A stretch of 64,000 nucleotides of DNA from Sipunculus nudus (Eukaryota > Annelida > Sipuncula > Golfingiida > Sipunculidae), in contig CM049315.1 in assembly GCA_026874595.1 (NCBI GenBank), forward strand, positions 2,238,501 to 2,302,500, written 5' to 3'. The position numbers were made by a program, and so were the translations under genes. How positions within the stretch are numbered: the stretch's first letter is position 1; each line of letters opens with the position of its first letter. The notes under the pieces were generated by a model, which made no database searches, was not told the DNA's origin, and saw only the letters and a program-made list of their open reading frames with translations. Shown one piece after another: positions 1 to 13,300 of the stretch.

Positions 1-1
1 A

Positions 2-384
2 TGTCAGCTGAAATGCATTGTCTATAAGGCAACAGTTAGAACAGACAATGACGTGAAACACTACATAGGGTGTACTGAAGGTGATTTCAAGACAAGATAT
101 AATAACCACAAGCAATCCTTTCGGAACAGATCCCACGCTAAAAATACTGAACTGTCTAAACACATTTGGTCACTAAAAGACAACAATATCAATTACAAGC
201 TCTCCTGGGAAATATCTGCCAAGGCAGCACCTTACTTCTGTGGGACTAGGAAGTGTGATCTCTGCTTGTCTGAAAAGCTACTTATAGCTACGGCCCCCCC
301 TGGATCATTGTTGAACTCAAGAGCTGAAATTCTCTCCAAGTGCCGCCATCAAAACAAATTTACCCTGAAATATTTTAAAACCTA
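2..384 (+). pseudogene. GIY-YIG endonuclease C-terminus of a Penelope-like-type retroelement (5' cut by window edge)
   Basis: The frame is open from base 2 to a stop at 382-384, about 127 codons, so the reading frame enters from outside the window. A GIY-YIG-type start is visible: a hydrophobic strand ending CIVYKATV, then HYIGCTEGDFKTRYNNH with the catalytic-type Tyr/Arg spacing. A cysteine cluster CGTRKCDLC follows, then LLNSRAEILSKCRHQNK, a tail I associate with reverse transcriptases that carry a C-terminal GIY-YIG nuclease. In such elements the nuclease nicks the target for reverse transcription. The RT itself is not in this copy's visible part; a related decayed RT lies at 20.95-22.6 kb. 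No stop interrupts this fragment. Assignment to Penelope-like elements rather than another GIY-YIG retroelement clade is inference. Confidence 0.6.
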
Positions 385-969
385 GCATTCGTACTAATAT
401 TCAGCGTGCCCCCTTAACCCCCCCCCCCCCCAACGAGGATCCGCTGGGCAGACTCATCTGTTCAGGTAGTTGTTCTCTCACTGCTGGCTCGTGGAGTCCA
501 TTGGATGACAGGAAAATTCTACTTTATCCTGGTCTAATGGGCTTTACGACCTTCAGCTAGGAGACTTGCACCACTTGGTATGAGTATAGTATATTTGCCT
601 TTATATTGTATATTTGCCTTGTATATTGTGTATTTTCATAGTATATGTGTATTTTTATCATATGTATACTACTGATATGTTCACTGCTTCCAAGGCCCTA
701 TTAGAAATCATTCCAATATGCTGATTGAGCATCCTGGTTATATCTTTGTATTATATTTACAATTTACTACATTATATAACCTCTTTGCCCTGCCCTGTTA
801 TGTTCCAGTATCGCACGCGTACCCCGACCAATCCTATTGTGCACCCGAGAACAATAGGATCTGTGTCAGTCTTTCACATGCCCCCCCCCCCCCCCCCGAC
901 CCGAATCGCACAAAGCATAATCTCGTAATCTCGTAAAGTCTCGGCTTTTCAAACCACGACGTTAGCTTC

Positions 970-1040
970 ATTCTAACCACATTCACCTGATGATCGGGTC
1001 GCATCCCGTGAAACAGACTGTTGTGAATTAACAGTGTTGT
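970..1040 (+). ncRNA. hammerhead-ribozyme-like motif 3' of the GIY-YIG retroelement
   Basis: CTGATGA at 987-993 is followed by a short hairpin (CGGG 995-998 with CCCG 1005-1008), then GAAAC at 1010-1014, and then a second perfect hairpin (ACTGTT 1017-1022 with AACAGT 1030-1035). This is the order of a hammerhead core: CUGAUGA, stem II, GAAA, stem III. Penelope-like elements are known to carry hammerheads. The closing base pair next to the core is U/U rather than the usual G/C, and the expected cleavage triplet is not clear, so this copy may be inactive or only a look-alike. Confidence 0.35.
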
Positions 1041-1055
1041 TTTTCTTCAGAGTTT

Positions 1056-1074
1056 TATATATATATATATATAT
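1056..1074. repeat. (TA)n microsatellite
   Basis: Short AT dinucleotide tract just after the hammerhead-like motif. It may be the 3' tail or target of the retroelement. Confidence 0.8.
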
Positions 1075-2030
1075 GACGCAATAGAAGCATAGACCTTTTG
1101 CTGCGTCGACCGTCTTCTATCTTGCAGAGTCCCAAATTCGCTGCAGGTACAGTAACATTGACATTGACAGAGCATCTTATTCGGAACCCGTGAGGAATTT
1201 GACAAAAAGAAGCACATATCACCTTAAAATACAAGCTCTAAGATAAGATGAAGCAGAAAAAAACTAAATACCCGTTGTCATTGATACGTTCCCGGCATGT
1301 ATTGGCGTTAATTTGATTATTATGCCTGTTTTTTTTTATCTTTACCCTTGTGCTGGTGCGACAGGGCCCTGAAGGCAGATGTATTTTCTTGAAGACAAAA
1401 AGAAGACTTTTTTTTTTACCTGGCATCCTAGTGATGGAATCCTTTTTTCCATTTGGAACTAGCCGTGGGGGATATATTAATGAAAACACAGCCCTCCCGA
1501 AACGATTATATTCGTTCTTCGAGATAATTCGTGACTTTAATGTTTTTACCGACATTAGGCAATAAATGAGATCAATATAGGAAAGCAAAACAGTAGAATG
1601 CTGGTGTTATTGCAAAATGCCAGTGATGTTTTTTTTTATTCGTAAAGGAAAATGGAGAGCAACTCAAAAATTGTAACATGTCCCGCTACCTATGAACATT
1701 AAGGATGTCTTAACCGCTACAAGTGTACGCGACAAATGTCCAATTTATCCTTCCATCACCCGTTCCTTTTCAAATTATCGTTCAAACGCGTTGATCAATT
1801 TCAATACATTCATACATGCCTCCCTTCCTAAAATTGATAAGGCCTTTGTGAATTGGGGATAATTAGCATACAGATTATTGGCTTAATATTAATAAAAGTA
1901 AACATCTGAACTTTCCGAACATAAGATCCGTATTGGATGGCGTAAAAATAATATTCATTAATCACTGCCGTTCCTGAACATGAAATACATGACATAACTT
2001 ATTTTTACTATCAATGAACCAAGTATGGCT
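1075..2030. other. no recognised feature
   Basis: AT-rich non-coding sequence with homopolymer T and A runs. The only open frames are short and unlike known proteins. No repeat family was recognised. Confidence 0.5.
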
Positions 2031-2052
2031 GCCTTTCTACGAGCACGATATT

Positions 2053-2249
2053 TTTGCGGTGCGATGGCGTTGCTTGGCTGGAATATATACCTAGCGAAGA
2101 TGCATGGTTGAACGCATGGTGCAGAAATCGCTATATGCGCGATTTTCGCCGTGCGACGCAGAACCCACGCGTTCACCGCACGGAAACCCGCGTACATGGA
2201 CAGGCCACATGAAATTCTGACCTCAAACGCAACTCCATCGCAACGCAAA
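2053..2249. mobile_element. MITE-like inverted repeat
   Basis: A 21-bp arm at 2053-2073 (TTTGCGGTGCGATGGCGTTGC without its last base) is inverted at 2229-2249 with two mismatches, around a GC-richer core that contrasts with the AT-rich flanks. This is the shape of a small non-autonomous DNA transposon. I could not define a target-site duplication, so the superfamily is unassigned. Confidence 0.4.
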
Positions 2250-2299
2250 TGGAAAGGTTCTGAACGTCCCCCGCTCATGGAAAGGCAGCCTAATATTCA

Positions 2300-4281
2300 T
2301 ATTATGCTTGGCTTATTTATCAGGGAGTCAAGTCCTAAAGGAATCAATATATCCTTCTTTTTCCCGGTACATATTTGAAATGTATTAGAAGACCTTTTAA
2401 GATAAACACTCAAAGAACTTTACAAATCATATAGCATTCTGACTGAATATTATAGACAGTTCTAGCGTTGACTAGTGTCTTTGATAACGCATCATTTAGA
2501 ACTTGAGGTCGACAGTTATTCTTATGGCTCTACGCTCGCAATATTTGGTTAGGAATGATGAATGAAGGTTGGCTAAAGGAGATGAATGATGAAGCTGCTG
2601 AAGATAAAGAAACGTTGAATCTAGCTGCAGTCGTACCTTTAACAAAGTGGATAAAAATTGACATATTTTTTATGTACCTGAATTGTTATAAGATACAATG
2701 CGAGGCTTTGACGGGCCAGCTGGATTAACTGTTTGAAAGTAAAGAACTACAATTTTGCGGTTGCCGCAGTGAAGCCGTAACCCCTGAAAAAGTCACGGTC
2801 GATCTTCATTTTCAGCTGCCTTAGTAGTTTTAGTTTTTTACCAAGTACATCGAAGTCTCTTTGGAAGAAATGCTTTGGCAGGAGGAAACTCAGGAAAGCA
2901 CAGAATTTATGAGTGGGTGAATTTGCCTAATGCGGAATGCATCCTGGTCTAATGCCTTTGCATTGCTCGCTCATGAATTTCAAATTTACACAAACATTCT
3001 AAATCTATTAACATTATAAGTAACAAATAGTATCTATATATGTAATTTATATATATATATATATATACATAAACACAGCTGGAATCCAAGAACATATACA
3101 TTAAAATATACAATGTGGGCACCCTTGAGACTGGATGAAACTGTCGACTTTATGGAGGTGTCCACAATATGAAGGCAGTTCCCGCAACATAAATAATTAT
3201 GAGGAGAAAAAATGCCCACTATATAGAGGTGCCCGCTTTATGGAATTGCCCATTATATAGGAGAAGTTCAACTGTGGGTATATTTATTCGGGCTGGTTAT
3301 TAGTTAGCCTTTTCAGGTACAATAAAATTGCGATACACTTAAAGCGATATGCGATACGTATTGACGATACGCTTTTTCTTTATGTGTTTTTTCTTATTAA
3401 AACCTCTGTGGTTCAAAAATTAATTTGATAAAAACACATAAACATACTAGTATATATATTTATATATGTGTGCCGTACATATATACACGTATAACTTATT
3501 TATTATATATATATATAAATATATATTTCATATGATGGTCCAACTCTTTCGTTTCGTAAATGGTATATGTTATATTTAGACATATATTATCTCCTTTTTC
3601 TTTCACTTAATACGCTTAATAGGTATTAAATATTATATTTCGACCTCGTTAAATAGTCCTTGCCCCAGTTTGTTTGTATATTATTAGGAAGATTATAGGT
3701 CATATTTTATATGTCACGTTATTACACAGTTTTCATATTTTTCTGGCAATGTGAATCCTCTAAATCATATTTCCCCTCGTTAACTAGTATTTGATTTTCC
3801 CCAAGATTTTGAATATATAGTTCACCTGTTGTCGAACAGGTAGTTCAAAATATGCAGGTATATATGGACCTCGAGAAATTACGTCATTTAAATCATTTAT
3901 ATAGGGAAATGCTACTACACAAAATGTATAAACATGTAATATATAAAATTAGGATCGGTTACAACACTAACGAGGACCGTTCGCAATATCCGTCTATCAT
4001 CGCTTACACACGCCGGCTTATCATGGAAGGCTTAGAAGTACCGACAAGTGAATATACATCCCTCACCAAGTCGATCATACGACATGCGATCTTATTTAAG
4101 CCTTCAGAAGTAAATATTTGAAACAAAAGTAACTTAATCTTTATAAAAAAAGTCATATTATAATTAAGGTGGGGTTGTATTTGTTAGAAGAAATTGTGTT
4201 TCGTCGATACGACGATACAGCTAGCAAAGCCGATCGGTAACCGTATCGACATGTATCAATATATCGGTATATTGATACTTT

Positions 4282-4361
<80 letters not shown>

Positions 4362-7300
4362 ATAACTTCATATGTAGAATATGCTTGAGTGAAACACACT
4401 TCTCGTGACAATAAAAAAAAGGACAGACCTATTAAAATATTTAGAAGAAAATATAGTATTATTTGTGCGAAATGGAAACATATTATTACACACAGAAATT
4501 GTATCATATTATTTCCCTAGAAATATGTAGAGTATATAGCATATTGTCTTTGACAGCTGTCAGTTTTGTTGTAGTCTTCCTTTATCTAGGATCTCAGGGA
4601 GCCATTTCTTTCGCCGTACTCTCTCTTCAGGCGCTCCTTAGCTTCAGCCATGTCCGCTGGTAACCTCTCTTTTCCAATGATAAACCACCCTCGCGCACAG
4701 CTGTCTCGAGGAGTGATGGCCTTCCATTTCATATAGTTTAATACAGTCCCAGTCCGAACCACGTATCAGCAAACATATGTCTTATTGGTAACGAAATCAA
4801 TAGCCAGTCCCTGGGGACTTTATATAAATATCTGTCCCTTGTCAAACGTCTCCGGAGTCTGGCGCCGGCATAGTTCTATATTGTGTTAACTGGTGCTCAA
4901 GCAGCAACATTTCAAGTCTGCAGGGAGAATACCCCTCTGTGCATGGGATCATTTTGTAAATAAATTTGTCATTATCGAAAAATGGACACGGTTTGGGAAG
5001 ATAAAAATAGTATTTTACCATGTAAAATACTTACCATACATTCATACTTATCAAACTTTTACTGTATTTCACATCTTGGCTGACGTCTGTATCGGTTATG
5101 AAACATTGTCAGATCATTATAAGGCGGGAATCCGAATAATACTGTAAAAGACAAACTGTAACCACATTTTGTCTGATGCCTGTGCCCGTGTTTTATATAT
5201 ATTACCTGAATGTTCTAAACAAAACTCATTTCTAGGATTTCAAGGATTTTTTTTCTACCGTTTTTGCGCCAGGTCCTCATTGCGGCTTGTTATCAAAAAA
5301 TGATTTTGGTCGGAGGAAAAGCTTCAGGTGACAAATTTGCACCTGAAATATATTCCTGACATCTGGTACAATTAAGTTTACTTGATGTTAAGATCCGTGA
5401 ATAAAATAAAACACATTTCCTTCTAAAAATATTTGTTTGTTTTACAAACGCTTTTTAAATGGTAGAATTACCACGGAAAATGTAGAATTTAACTGAACTT
5501 AAGATCCATCCTTTGATGAAAAATCCCGGTGAACAAGAAAAAAATATGGCACTTTCAAATTATAAAGCCCCCTGGCCCCTCTTGATCAGATGACTTCTCT
5601 TTATGATTTAATAATAAAAAAAAACACTCGATGAAAGGGTCAGTTTGTTTGTCCGGGGGCACAGCTGCGGTGTTATAGGAACTAACTTCTCGTATCTTTG
5701 TTAAAAATTAAAAGATCAGTAGATATTTCCTTTCTCAGTTTGGATGCATCTCGGGTTGGACACTAACACACATGTCGGGTCTAACCATGTTTAGAGCTTT
5801 CGCATCACCTACATTATTATTTTCTCCCGATCATGCGGTCTTTGAAAGATGTCTTACGGTAATTTTCATGGTTCTCTTGACTATTGGACGCGTTTTTGCA
5901 AGATTGTCTTAATCTTCCTTCAAATGCTAAAATTATTTTGTGGGGTCCCACTCTTTAAAATAAAAAGAAGGCAATGGTAATCAGTTGTGCTAAATCAAGA
6001 CTGTATTTTATCTGCCGTCGTATTTTGTCTGAACATTGGTTTTGTTGATTGTAAAAAAGAATCTCAAACAGGACGGATATGTATTCTTCCCATGGCTAAT
6101 TTTCGACAAAAAACAACGAAATAGAAATGTAAAGGATTTTATCCTTCCACGAGGCATGTACCTTTGACTACACATGTCTGAAAACGCAAGAGGCTGAAAT
6201 TGATCTGATGAACCGCCAAGCTTGATCCTTAAAAAAGTAAAAAAAGGAGAAATTCTAATAATATTAAAATATCGCAATTCGTCTGCTGGACAAGAAATCC
6301 TTGTAACTTCTCATGAAAACCAACATGCCGTCTGCAGGAATGTGACGATAATGTAATCAAATCTCAGAGCCTGAGAAATAGTCAAACAAAACCGGCCCGA
6401 TACAGTTAGATTGCAAAAATAAGAAAATTGATGACCAAGATTTTATTTCTTTTTGTGGGGATTCTTTTCCTTCGATATACACTTGGCTCATCATAATCAT
6501 TTCTGTACAATTGACAGCGATTGGCAATAACCCAACTCCGGTGAAATATGAGGCAATTACGTGACATGTTCCGTGACACCTCCTTTGTCAAAGCGGCTTC
6601 TGGACAATATATTGGCGTAGCGGATACGGACCCTCCCCCGTCTGGCTTCTACCCCTTGGTAACCGAGTTATATTCTGGGCCACGGATGAAAAAATGGAAA
6701 AGGGAGTGGGCGTCCAACAAGCGAGGGAACGTAGCGACCGGCCGGGGTTTCGGCTTGGGAGATTTCTTGGATTTCTTTTCATGACGATACCGTTTTGAAC
6801 AGATCTAGGACGCTTTCAGTTTGCATGCTTGCAATAATATAGCATTTTCATATAAAAAAAGAATAAGGGGAAAGTAATGTATACTTGTAAATAACTGACC
6901 TATATTTACCATGCATACTCTAGACCTGCACTATTATTCTTGGTGTCTAAGGTAATTAATCTAGCCATACACACGAAATGACATATACATGCTTTATACA
7001 GAGTTATAAACCCTCCGTACCTGATGTGCGAAATGGCTGAGTCCCATTAATTACATTGGTAAGCAACTTGCACAGGGGACCAGATAAGGTTACCATGGCC
7101 ATGTTTGACTCAATGGCTATACATCAATGATTGTCAGGTACTCATGAATTCTCAGGATGCCGACTTCAACTTCAAAGAGCACCTGTGGCTCGGTAAACAG
7201 GTCTTCTCATCGACTCGCATCGTTTTGCCGGCATAAAATAAATATTCCATGTATTATCCGGAAGTCGTGATTCATTATAGTTAGTTACCACAAATTAAAC

Positions 7301-9050
7301 GTTGATTTTCTCAAATTTCCGGTGATTCAAGGAGGCAAAACTCAAGTTCCTGTGTCGGTTTTGGTATATCGGGAAGGGCACAGGTCAAATGTGCTTTTCC
7401 AAATATACCAATCTTTGTTATGAGTAAATATACAAACCTAATCTACACCGAGTAACCAGTGCTGTTTATAATGTATACAATATGACAGACATCTTATCGT
7501 CTTTTCATCTGTGGTTAATTTTTATTTTAAATGGTTAAGATTTATTTCAACAATACATATTACAATCCAGAGAAAATATATTCTTTGCAATATTGTAAAA
7601 TTTACTACATCTATATTTTTTCTTTCGCTTTTGAACCTTTTATCCTTATAGTCAGCAGCTTAACCATTCAGAGATACAGAATAAAATGTGGCTATAATGG
7701 TGATGAAAATGTGTAAAAGACATTCTAAAAGTGCCACATTTACATTATTATGTTAATTAAGTATAGGCCTACATTTCTTAAAACAACTTCATACGAATGT
7801 TCATGATACAATAATATATCATATGTAAAAACATCCTTCCTTCTGTCAGTATTTTTTTGAATTTTTGTGCGCTTGCAGGTCTCTGTATGTCTCTGCATGG
7901 TAGCTGATGCTGTTAATAATTCTATACACGGGCCCGAGTCAATTTTGTGTCTCCTCACTAATTTGGACATTTCCATTCAGGCGCCATCTGTTTTATGCCT
8001 GCCAGGTGATATAAACAAGAACCTTTTTAAGCTGACGGCGGAACCAAAACGAGGCTCGGCAGGGGGCTTGACAGTGCCCGAGAAGTCTGCCAACTGCCAG
8101 AGTCGACTGCGAAGAACACCAACCGTATGTCCGTATTAGATTAAATTACTTACATCAATATATCTCCGACTAAACACAGCTGGATTCCAAGAAGGCCCTG
8201 TGGTTAGGGGCAATTTGCTCGCTTTATCTGTATTAGAAGCACTAAGCCTGACCAGACAAAACAGCAGTTATGTCGAGTTCCATTTGTGAATTGTTCAATT
8301 AGTTTGCGTAGTGCTAGGAATCGTATATGTTGGCCTACCCGGTAATTGTAATGGTGTTTACCAGAAGTCGATATTCAGAGATACAGAATGGCAGATTTTG
8401 ATGGAAGGAAAAAAATATGACTGTATATTATAGGAAACATGGTAAGGAACGAATGAGCAGCAAATATGATGTCATGACAACAAAAATTGACTGACTAATG
8501 ATATATTCACGACATGTTATAAATGTCTTACCTGACGTTTCCGATAAAATGACTTGTGTCGAATAGGGGATTTACTTAAATCCATGAAGCGGTACCTATA
8601 TACCCACTATAACCGTGTTCGTTTGCATCCATTATAACTTACTTTAATTTCTAGTTAATGATGTCCAAGCAATATGTGTATAACACAAACACAAATTTAT
8701 CATTGTAGGCCTATGCATTGGCGCTGAAACTGGCAGCACATTTATGGACTAGAGCACCCGAAAGGCTATTACCAATCTCCAAACTAGACTACACGTAACC
8801 ATGACGACAATATACAAGGGATTTTCCCTAATTTTGCCCATGTGAGACAAAATGATATAATCATTTTACATTGATACGGTAATGGATGTGAATCGTAATG
8901 GTAAGAGACAAATTAAGTTTACAGGCATGTATGTATATAAAAAAAGTAAAGTTCTACATGTGCACTCGATTCCCAATACGGAACCGAGTAATCAAATTTT
9001 TACCCGAGTACTCTTTTCAGTAAGAGAATGTTTGTATATATATTGTAAGC
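2300..9050. other. gene-poor AT-rich stretch
   Basis: No open frame in this 6.7 kb resembles a known protein, and no RNA gene is visible. It contains (AT)n tracts. A short motif, aaacacagctgga then tccaagaa, appears at about 3071-3094 and again at about 8173-8196. Around 3110-3290 there is wording such as tatagaggtgcccgctttatgg that resembles the repeat fragment at 26.38-26.6 kb, probably a decayed DNA-transposon family. Confidence 0.5.
4285..4358. repeat. (AT)n microsatellite, about 74 bp
   Basis: Uninterrupted AT dinucleotides. Apparent Tyr-Ile or Ile-Tyr coding frames across it on both strands are artefacts of the dinucleotide. Confidence 0.95.
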
Positions 9051-9055
9051 TATAA

Positions 9056-9280
9056 GGCCAAAAAAATAAAAGTTATGGTTCTCAGGCACCGCCCGCATCA
9101 ATTTTACAATTTATGTAGTGTTTAGCAAAAAAATTGTCATTTTCATGCTTTTTCCTGATTATATGACATTTTTATCGAAACTTCCAAAAAAAGGAAAAAA
9201 AAATAAAATACCGCCCGCCCGCACTGATTTCTGAAAAAAGTGCCTGAGAACTATGCCTTATTATTTTTTTTTTTTTTGCC
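9056..9280. mobile_element. PIF/Harbinger-like MITE, copy 1
   Basis: A 225-bp element has inverted ends. GGCCAAAAAAATAAAAG then GGTTCTCAGGCAC on the left is mirrored by GTGCCTGAGAAC then A/T-rich then GCC on the right. The flanks are TAA on both sides (9053-9055 and 9281-9283). A 3-bp TWA target duplication with GG-starting ends is typical of PIF/Harbinger. A second copy, inverted, is at 25468-25809. Internal CCGCCCGC blocks are shared. No transposase is present. Confidence 0.6.
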
Positions 9281-9289
9281 TAAGCTACT

Positions 9290-10335
9290 TAATCTAATCA
9301 TGAGTAGTTTTGTTCTATTTTCTATAGATTATGTCCGGGCCGTCACAGAGCCCAGTCTGGTTTTCAACCGTACAGCATTTTTGTCAAACTAAATCTCAGT
9401 AACCATGGAGACGAAGCATTCATAGTATAGTCTGATACGAAAACTTGATATACAGATTCCCCTTTTAACTCCAAATGCCAATGGTCACGTTGCACTTTGA
9501 GGGTAAGGGGTTTCGTTTCCGCGCAGGCCATCGGGTCTATATTAAAGTCAAGATAGATAATCAGATTTCTCGGAGAGGTCGTTTAAAAAAAGTGCGTTCT
9601 CTTTTACTCCTACATTTACGACAGAGATGGCGAAAAAAGTGGACAGGCTTAATGGAAAATCTTATTGCGGGGAGGATGTGATTTGATATTGTAAGAGAAC
9701 CTAGATATATCCATTGCGGGAACTATATCCAATTTAATTCACCAATTCTTCAGTATGCTATAAATAGCCACGTTGTTGGCGATGCATTTAAGCGTCTTGT
9801 AAACTGGCAGAAACGAATCCATCTAAAATGATAACCAGTTTTCATAATTTCATTTTTAATGTGAACAATATTATTTGAGGAAGACTTGTATATTACTCAG
9901 TACAAATACTGAGAAGGTATCCGATCTGTTTCCATAGGCAATTTATAAGCAAACCTTTGCACCCATTAAGCATAGCATCCAAAACAGAAACAAATTTGAT
10001 GAAATATACCCATATTTTTACAAGAATGTGTAAATCTATGCATTCAAACTGACAGACGATGAATGATGCACAACCGTCACACAAGAGGAATGACCTAAAA
10101 AAAGGTTCAAAGGTTGTTCAAGTGTAAAGCTGTAAGATTAATTCAGATTCCAAATTTCATAGCAGTTCATGAAGACATTCCTCTGAATAATAAATAAAAG
10201 GTAATAACACTTCCACTATGTTCGCTTCATCGTTCTATAATAACATTAAGACTATATTACCATAGCCATGTTCCCGTTGCCAGCCTGCGTGCACAGGCCA
10301 CAGTCTCATAATGAAAGGCCCGACAGCCCGCCGGC
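9290..10335. other. no recognised feature
   Basis: Non-coding sequence leading into the satellite array. The open frame at 9475-9681 is Arg/Lys-rich but matches nothing I recognise and lacks splice or promoter support. Confidence 0.4.
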
Positions 10336-10340
10336 AGAGG

Positions 10341-13300
10341 GCCCTGTGTGAATAATAAATACGTCGACGCTAAGCACAGGGCCCTGTGTGAATAATAAAT
10401 ACGTCTACGCTAAGCACAGGGCCCTGTGTGAATAATAAATACGTCAACGCTAAGCACAGGGCCCTGTGTGAATAATAAATACGTCTACGCTAAGCACAGG
10501 GCCCTGTGTGAATAATAAATACGTCTACGCTAAGCACAGGGCCCTGTGTGAATAATAAATACGTCGACGCTAAGCACAGGGCCCTGTGTGAATAATAAGT
10601 ACGTCGACGCTAAGCACAGGGCCCTGTGTGAATAATAAGTACGTCAACGCTAAGCACAGGGCCCTGTGTGAATAATAAATACGTCGACGCTAAGCACAGG
10701 GCCCTGTGTGAATAATAAATACGTCGACGCTAAGCACAGGGCCCTGTGTGAATAATAAATACGTCGACGCTAAGCACAGGGCCCTGTGTGAATAATAAAT
10801 ACGTCTACGCTAAGCACAGGGCCCTGTGTGAATAATAAATACGTCTACGCTAAGCACAGGGCCCTGTGTGAATAATAAATACGTCTACGCTAAGCACAGG
10901 GCCCTGTGTGAATAATAAATACGTCTACGCTAAGCACAGGGCCCTGTGTGAATAATAAATACGTCTACGCTAAGCACAGGGCCCTGTGTGAATAATAAAT
11001 ACGTCTACGCTAAGCACAGGGCCCTGTGTGAATAATAAATACGTCGACGCTAAGCACAGGGCCCTGTGTGAATAATAAGTACGTCGACGCTAAGCACAGG
11101 GCCCTGTGTGAATAATAAGTACGTCGACGCTAAGCACAGGGCCCTGTGTGAATAATAAATACGTCGACGCTAAGCACAGGGCCCTGTGTGAATAATAAAT
11201 ACGTCGACGCTAAGCACAGGGCCCTGTGTGAATAATAAATACGTCGACGCTAAGCACAGGGCCCTGTGTGAATAATAAATACGTCGACGCTAAGCACAGG
11301 GCCCTGTGTGAATAATAAATACGTCGACGCTAAGCACAGGGCCCTGTGTGAATAATAAATACGTCTACGCTAAGCACAGGGCCCTGTGTGAATAATAAGT
11401 ACGTCTACGCTAAGCACAGGGCCCTGTGTGAATAATAAGTACGTCTACGCTAAGCACAGGGCCCTGTGTGAATAATAAATACGTCTAAGCTAAGCACAGG
11501 GCCCTGTGTGAATAATAAATACGTCTACGCTAAGCACAGGGCCCTGTGTGAATAATAAATACGTCTACGCTAAGCACAGGGCCCTGTGTGAATAATAAAT
11601 ACGTCAACGCTAAGCACAGGGCCCTGTGTGAATAATAAATACGTCTACGCTAAGCACAGGGCCCTGTGTGAATAATAAGTACGTCGACGCTAAGCACAGG
11701 GCCCTGTGTGAATAATAAGTACGTCGACGCTAAGCACAGGGCCCTGTGTGAATAATAAGTACGTCGACGCTAAGCACAGGGCCCTGTGTGAATAATAAGT
11801 ACGTCGACGCTAAGCACAGGGCCCTGTGTGAATAATAAATACGTCGACGCTAAGCACAGGGCCCTGTGTGAATAATAAATACGTCGACGCTAAGCACAGG
11901 GCCCTGTGTGAATAATAAATACGTCGACGCTAAGCACAGGGCCCTGTGTGAATAATAAATACGTCTACGCTAAGCACAGGGCCCTGTGTGAATAATAAAT
12001 ACGTCTACGCTAAGCACAGGGCCCTGTGTGAATAATAAATACGTCTACGCTAAGCACAGGGCCCTGTGTGAATAATAAATACGTCTACGCTAAGCACAGG
12101 GCCCTGTGTGAATAATAAATACGTCTACGCTAAGCACAGGGCCCTGTGTGAATAATAAATACGTCTACGCTAAGCACAGGGCCCTGTGTGAATAATAAAT
12201 ACGTCGACGCTAAGCACAGGGCCCTGTGTGAATAATAAGTACGTCGACGCTAAGCACAGGGCCCTGTGTGAATAATAAGTACGTCGACGCTAAGCACAGG
12301 GCCCTGTGTGAATAATAAGTACGTCGACGCTAAGCACAGGGCCCTGTGTGAATAATAAATACGTCGACGCTAAGCACAGGGCCCTGTGTGAATAATAAAT
12401 ACGTCGACGCTAAGCACAGGGCCCTGTGTGAATAATAAATACGTCGACGCTAAGCACAGGGCCCTGTGTGAATAATAAATACGTCGACGCTAAGCACAGG
12501 GCCCTGTGTGAATAATAAATACGTCGACGCTAAGCACAGGGCCCTGTGTGAATAATAAGTACGTCTACGCTAAGCACAGGGCCCTGTGTGAATAATAAGT
12601 ACGTCTACGCTAAGCACAGGGCCCTGTGTGAATAATAAGTACGTCTACGCTAAGCACAGGGCCCTGTGTGAATAATAAGTACGTCTACGCTAAGCACAGG
12701 GCCCTGTGTGAATAATAAGTACGTATACGCTAAGCACAGGGCCCTGTGTGAATAATAAGTACGTCTACGCTAAGCACAGGGCCCTGTGTGAATAATAAGT
12801 ACGTCTACGCTAAGCACAGGGCCCTGTGTGAATAATAAGTACGTCTACGCTAAGCACAGGGCCCTGTGTGAATAATAAGTACGTCTACGCTAAGCACAGG
12901 GCCCTGTGTGAATAATAAGTACGTCTACGCTAAGCACAGGGCCCTGTGTGAATAATAAGTACGTCTACGCTAAGCACAGGGCCCTGTGTGAATAATAAAT
13001 ACGTCTACGCTAAGCACAGGGCCCTGTGTGAATAATAAATACGTCTACGCTAAGCACAGGGCCCTGTGTGAATAATAAATACGTCTACGCTAAGCACAGG
13101 GCCCTGTGTGAATAATAAATACGTCTACGCTAAGCACAGGGCCCTGTGTGAATAATAAATACGTCTACGCTAAGCACAGGGCCCTGTGTGAATAATAAAT
13201 ACGTCTACGCTAAGCACAGGGCCCTGTGTGAATAATAAATACGTCTACGCTAAGCACAGGGCCCTGTGTGAATAATAAGTACGTCTACGCTAAGCACAGG

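Noticed and set aside
3852-4121. Open frame of 89 codons
   Set aside because: AT-rich region, no similarity recognised, no splice or promoter support.
4153-4507. Tyr-Ile-repeat proteins
   Set aside because: Translations of an (AT)n microsatellite.
7867-8139. Open frame of 90 codons preceded by an acceptor-like tract
   Set aside because: No recognisable domain and no partner exon; treated as chance.
9475-9681. Basic 68-codon open frame
   Set aside because: Composition reflects local AAA/CGT words; no domain, no context.
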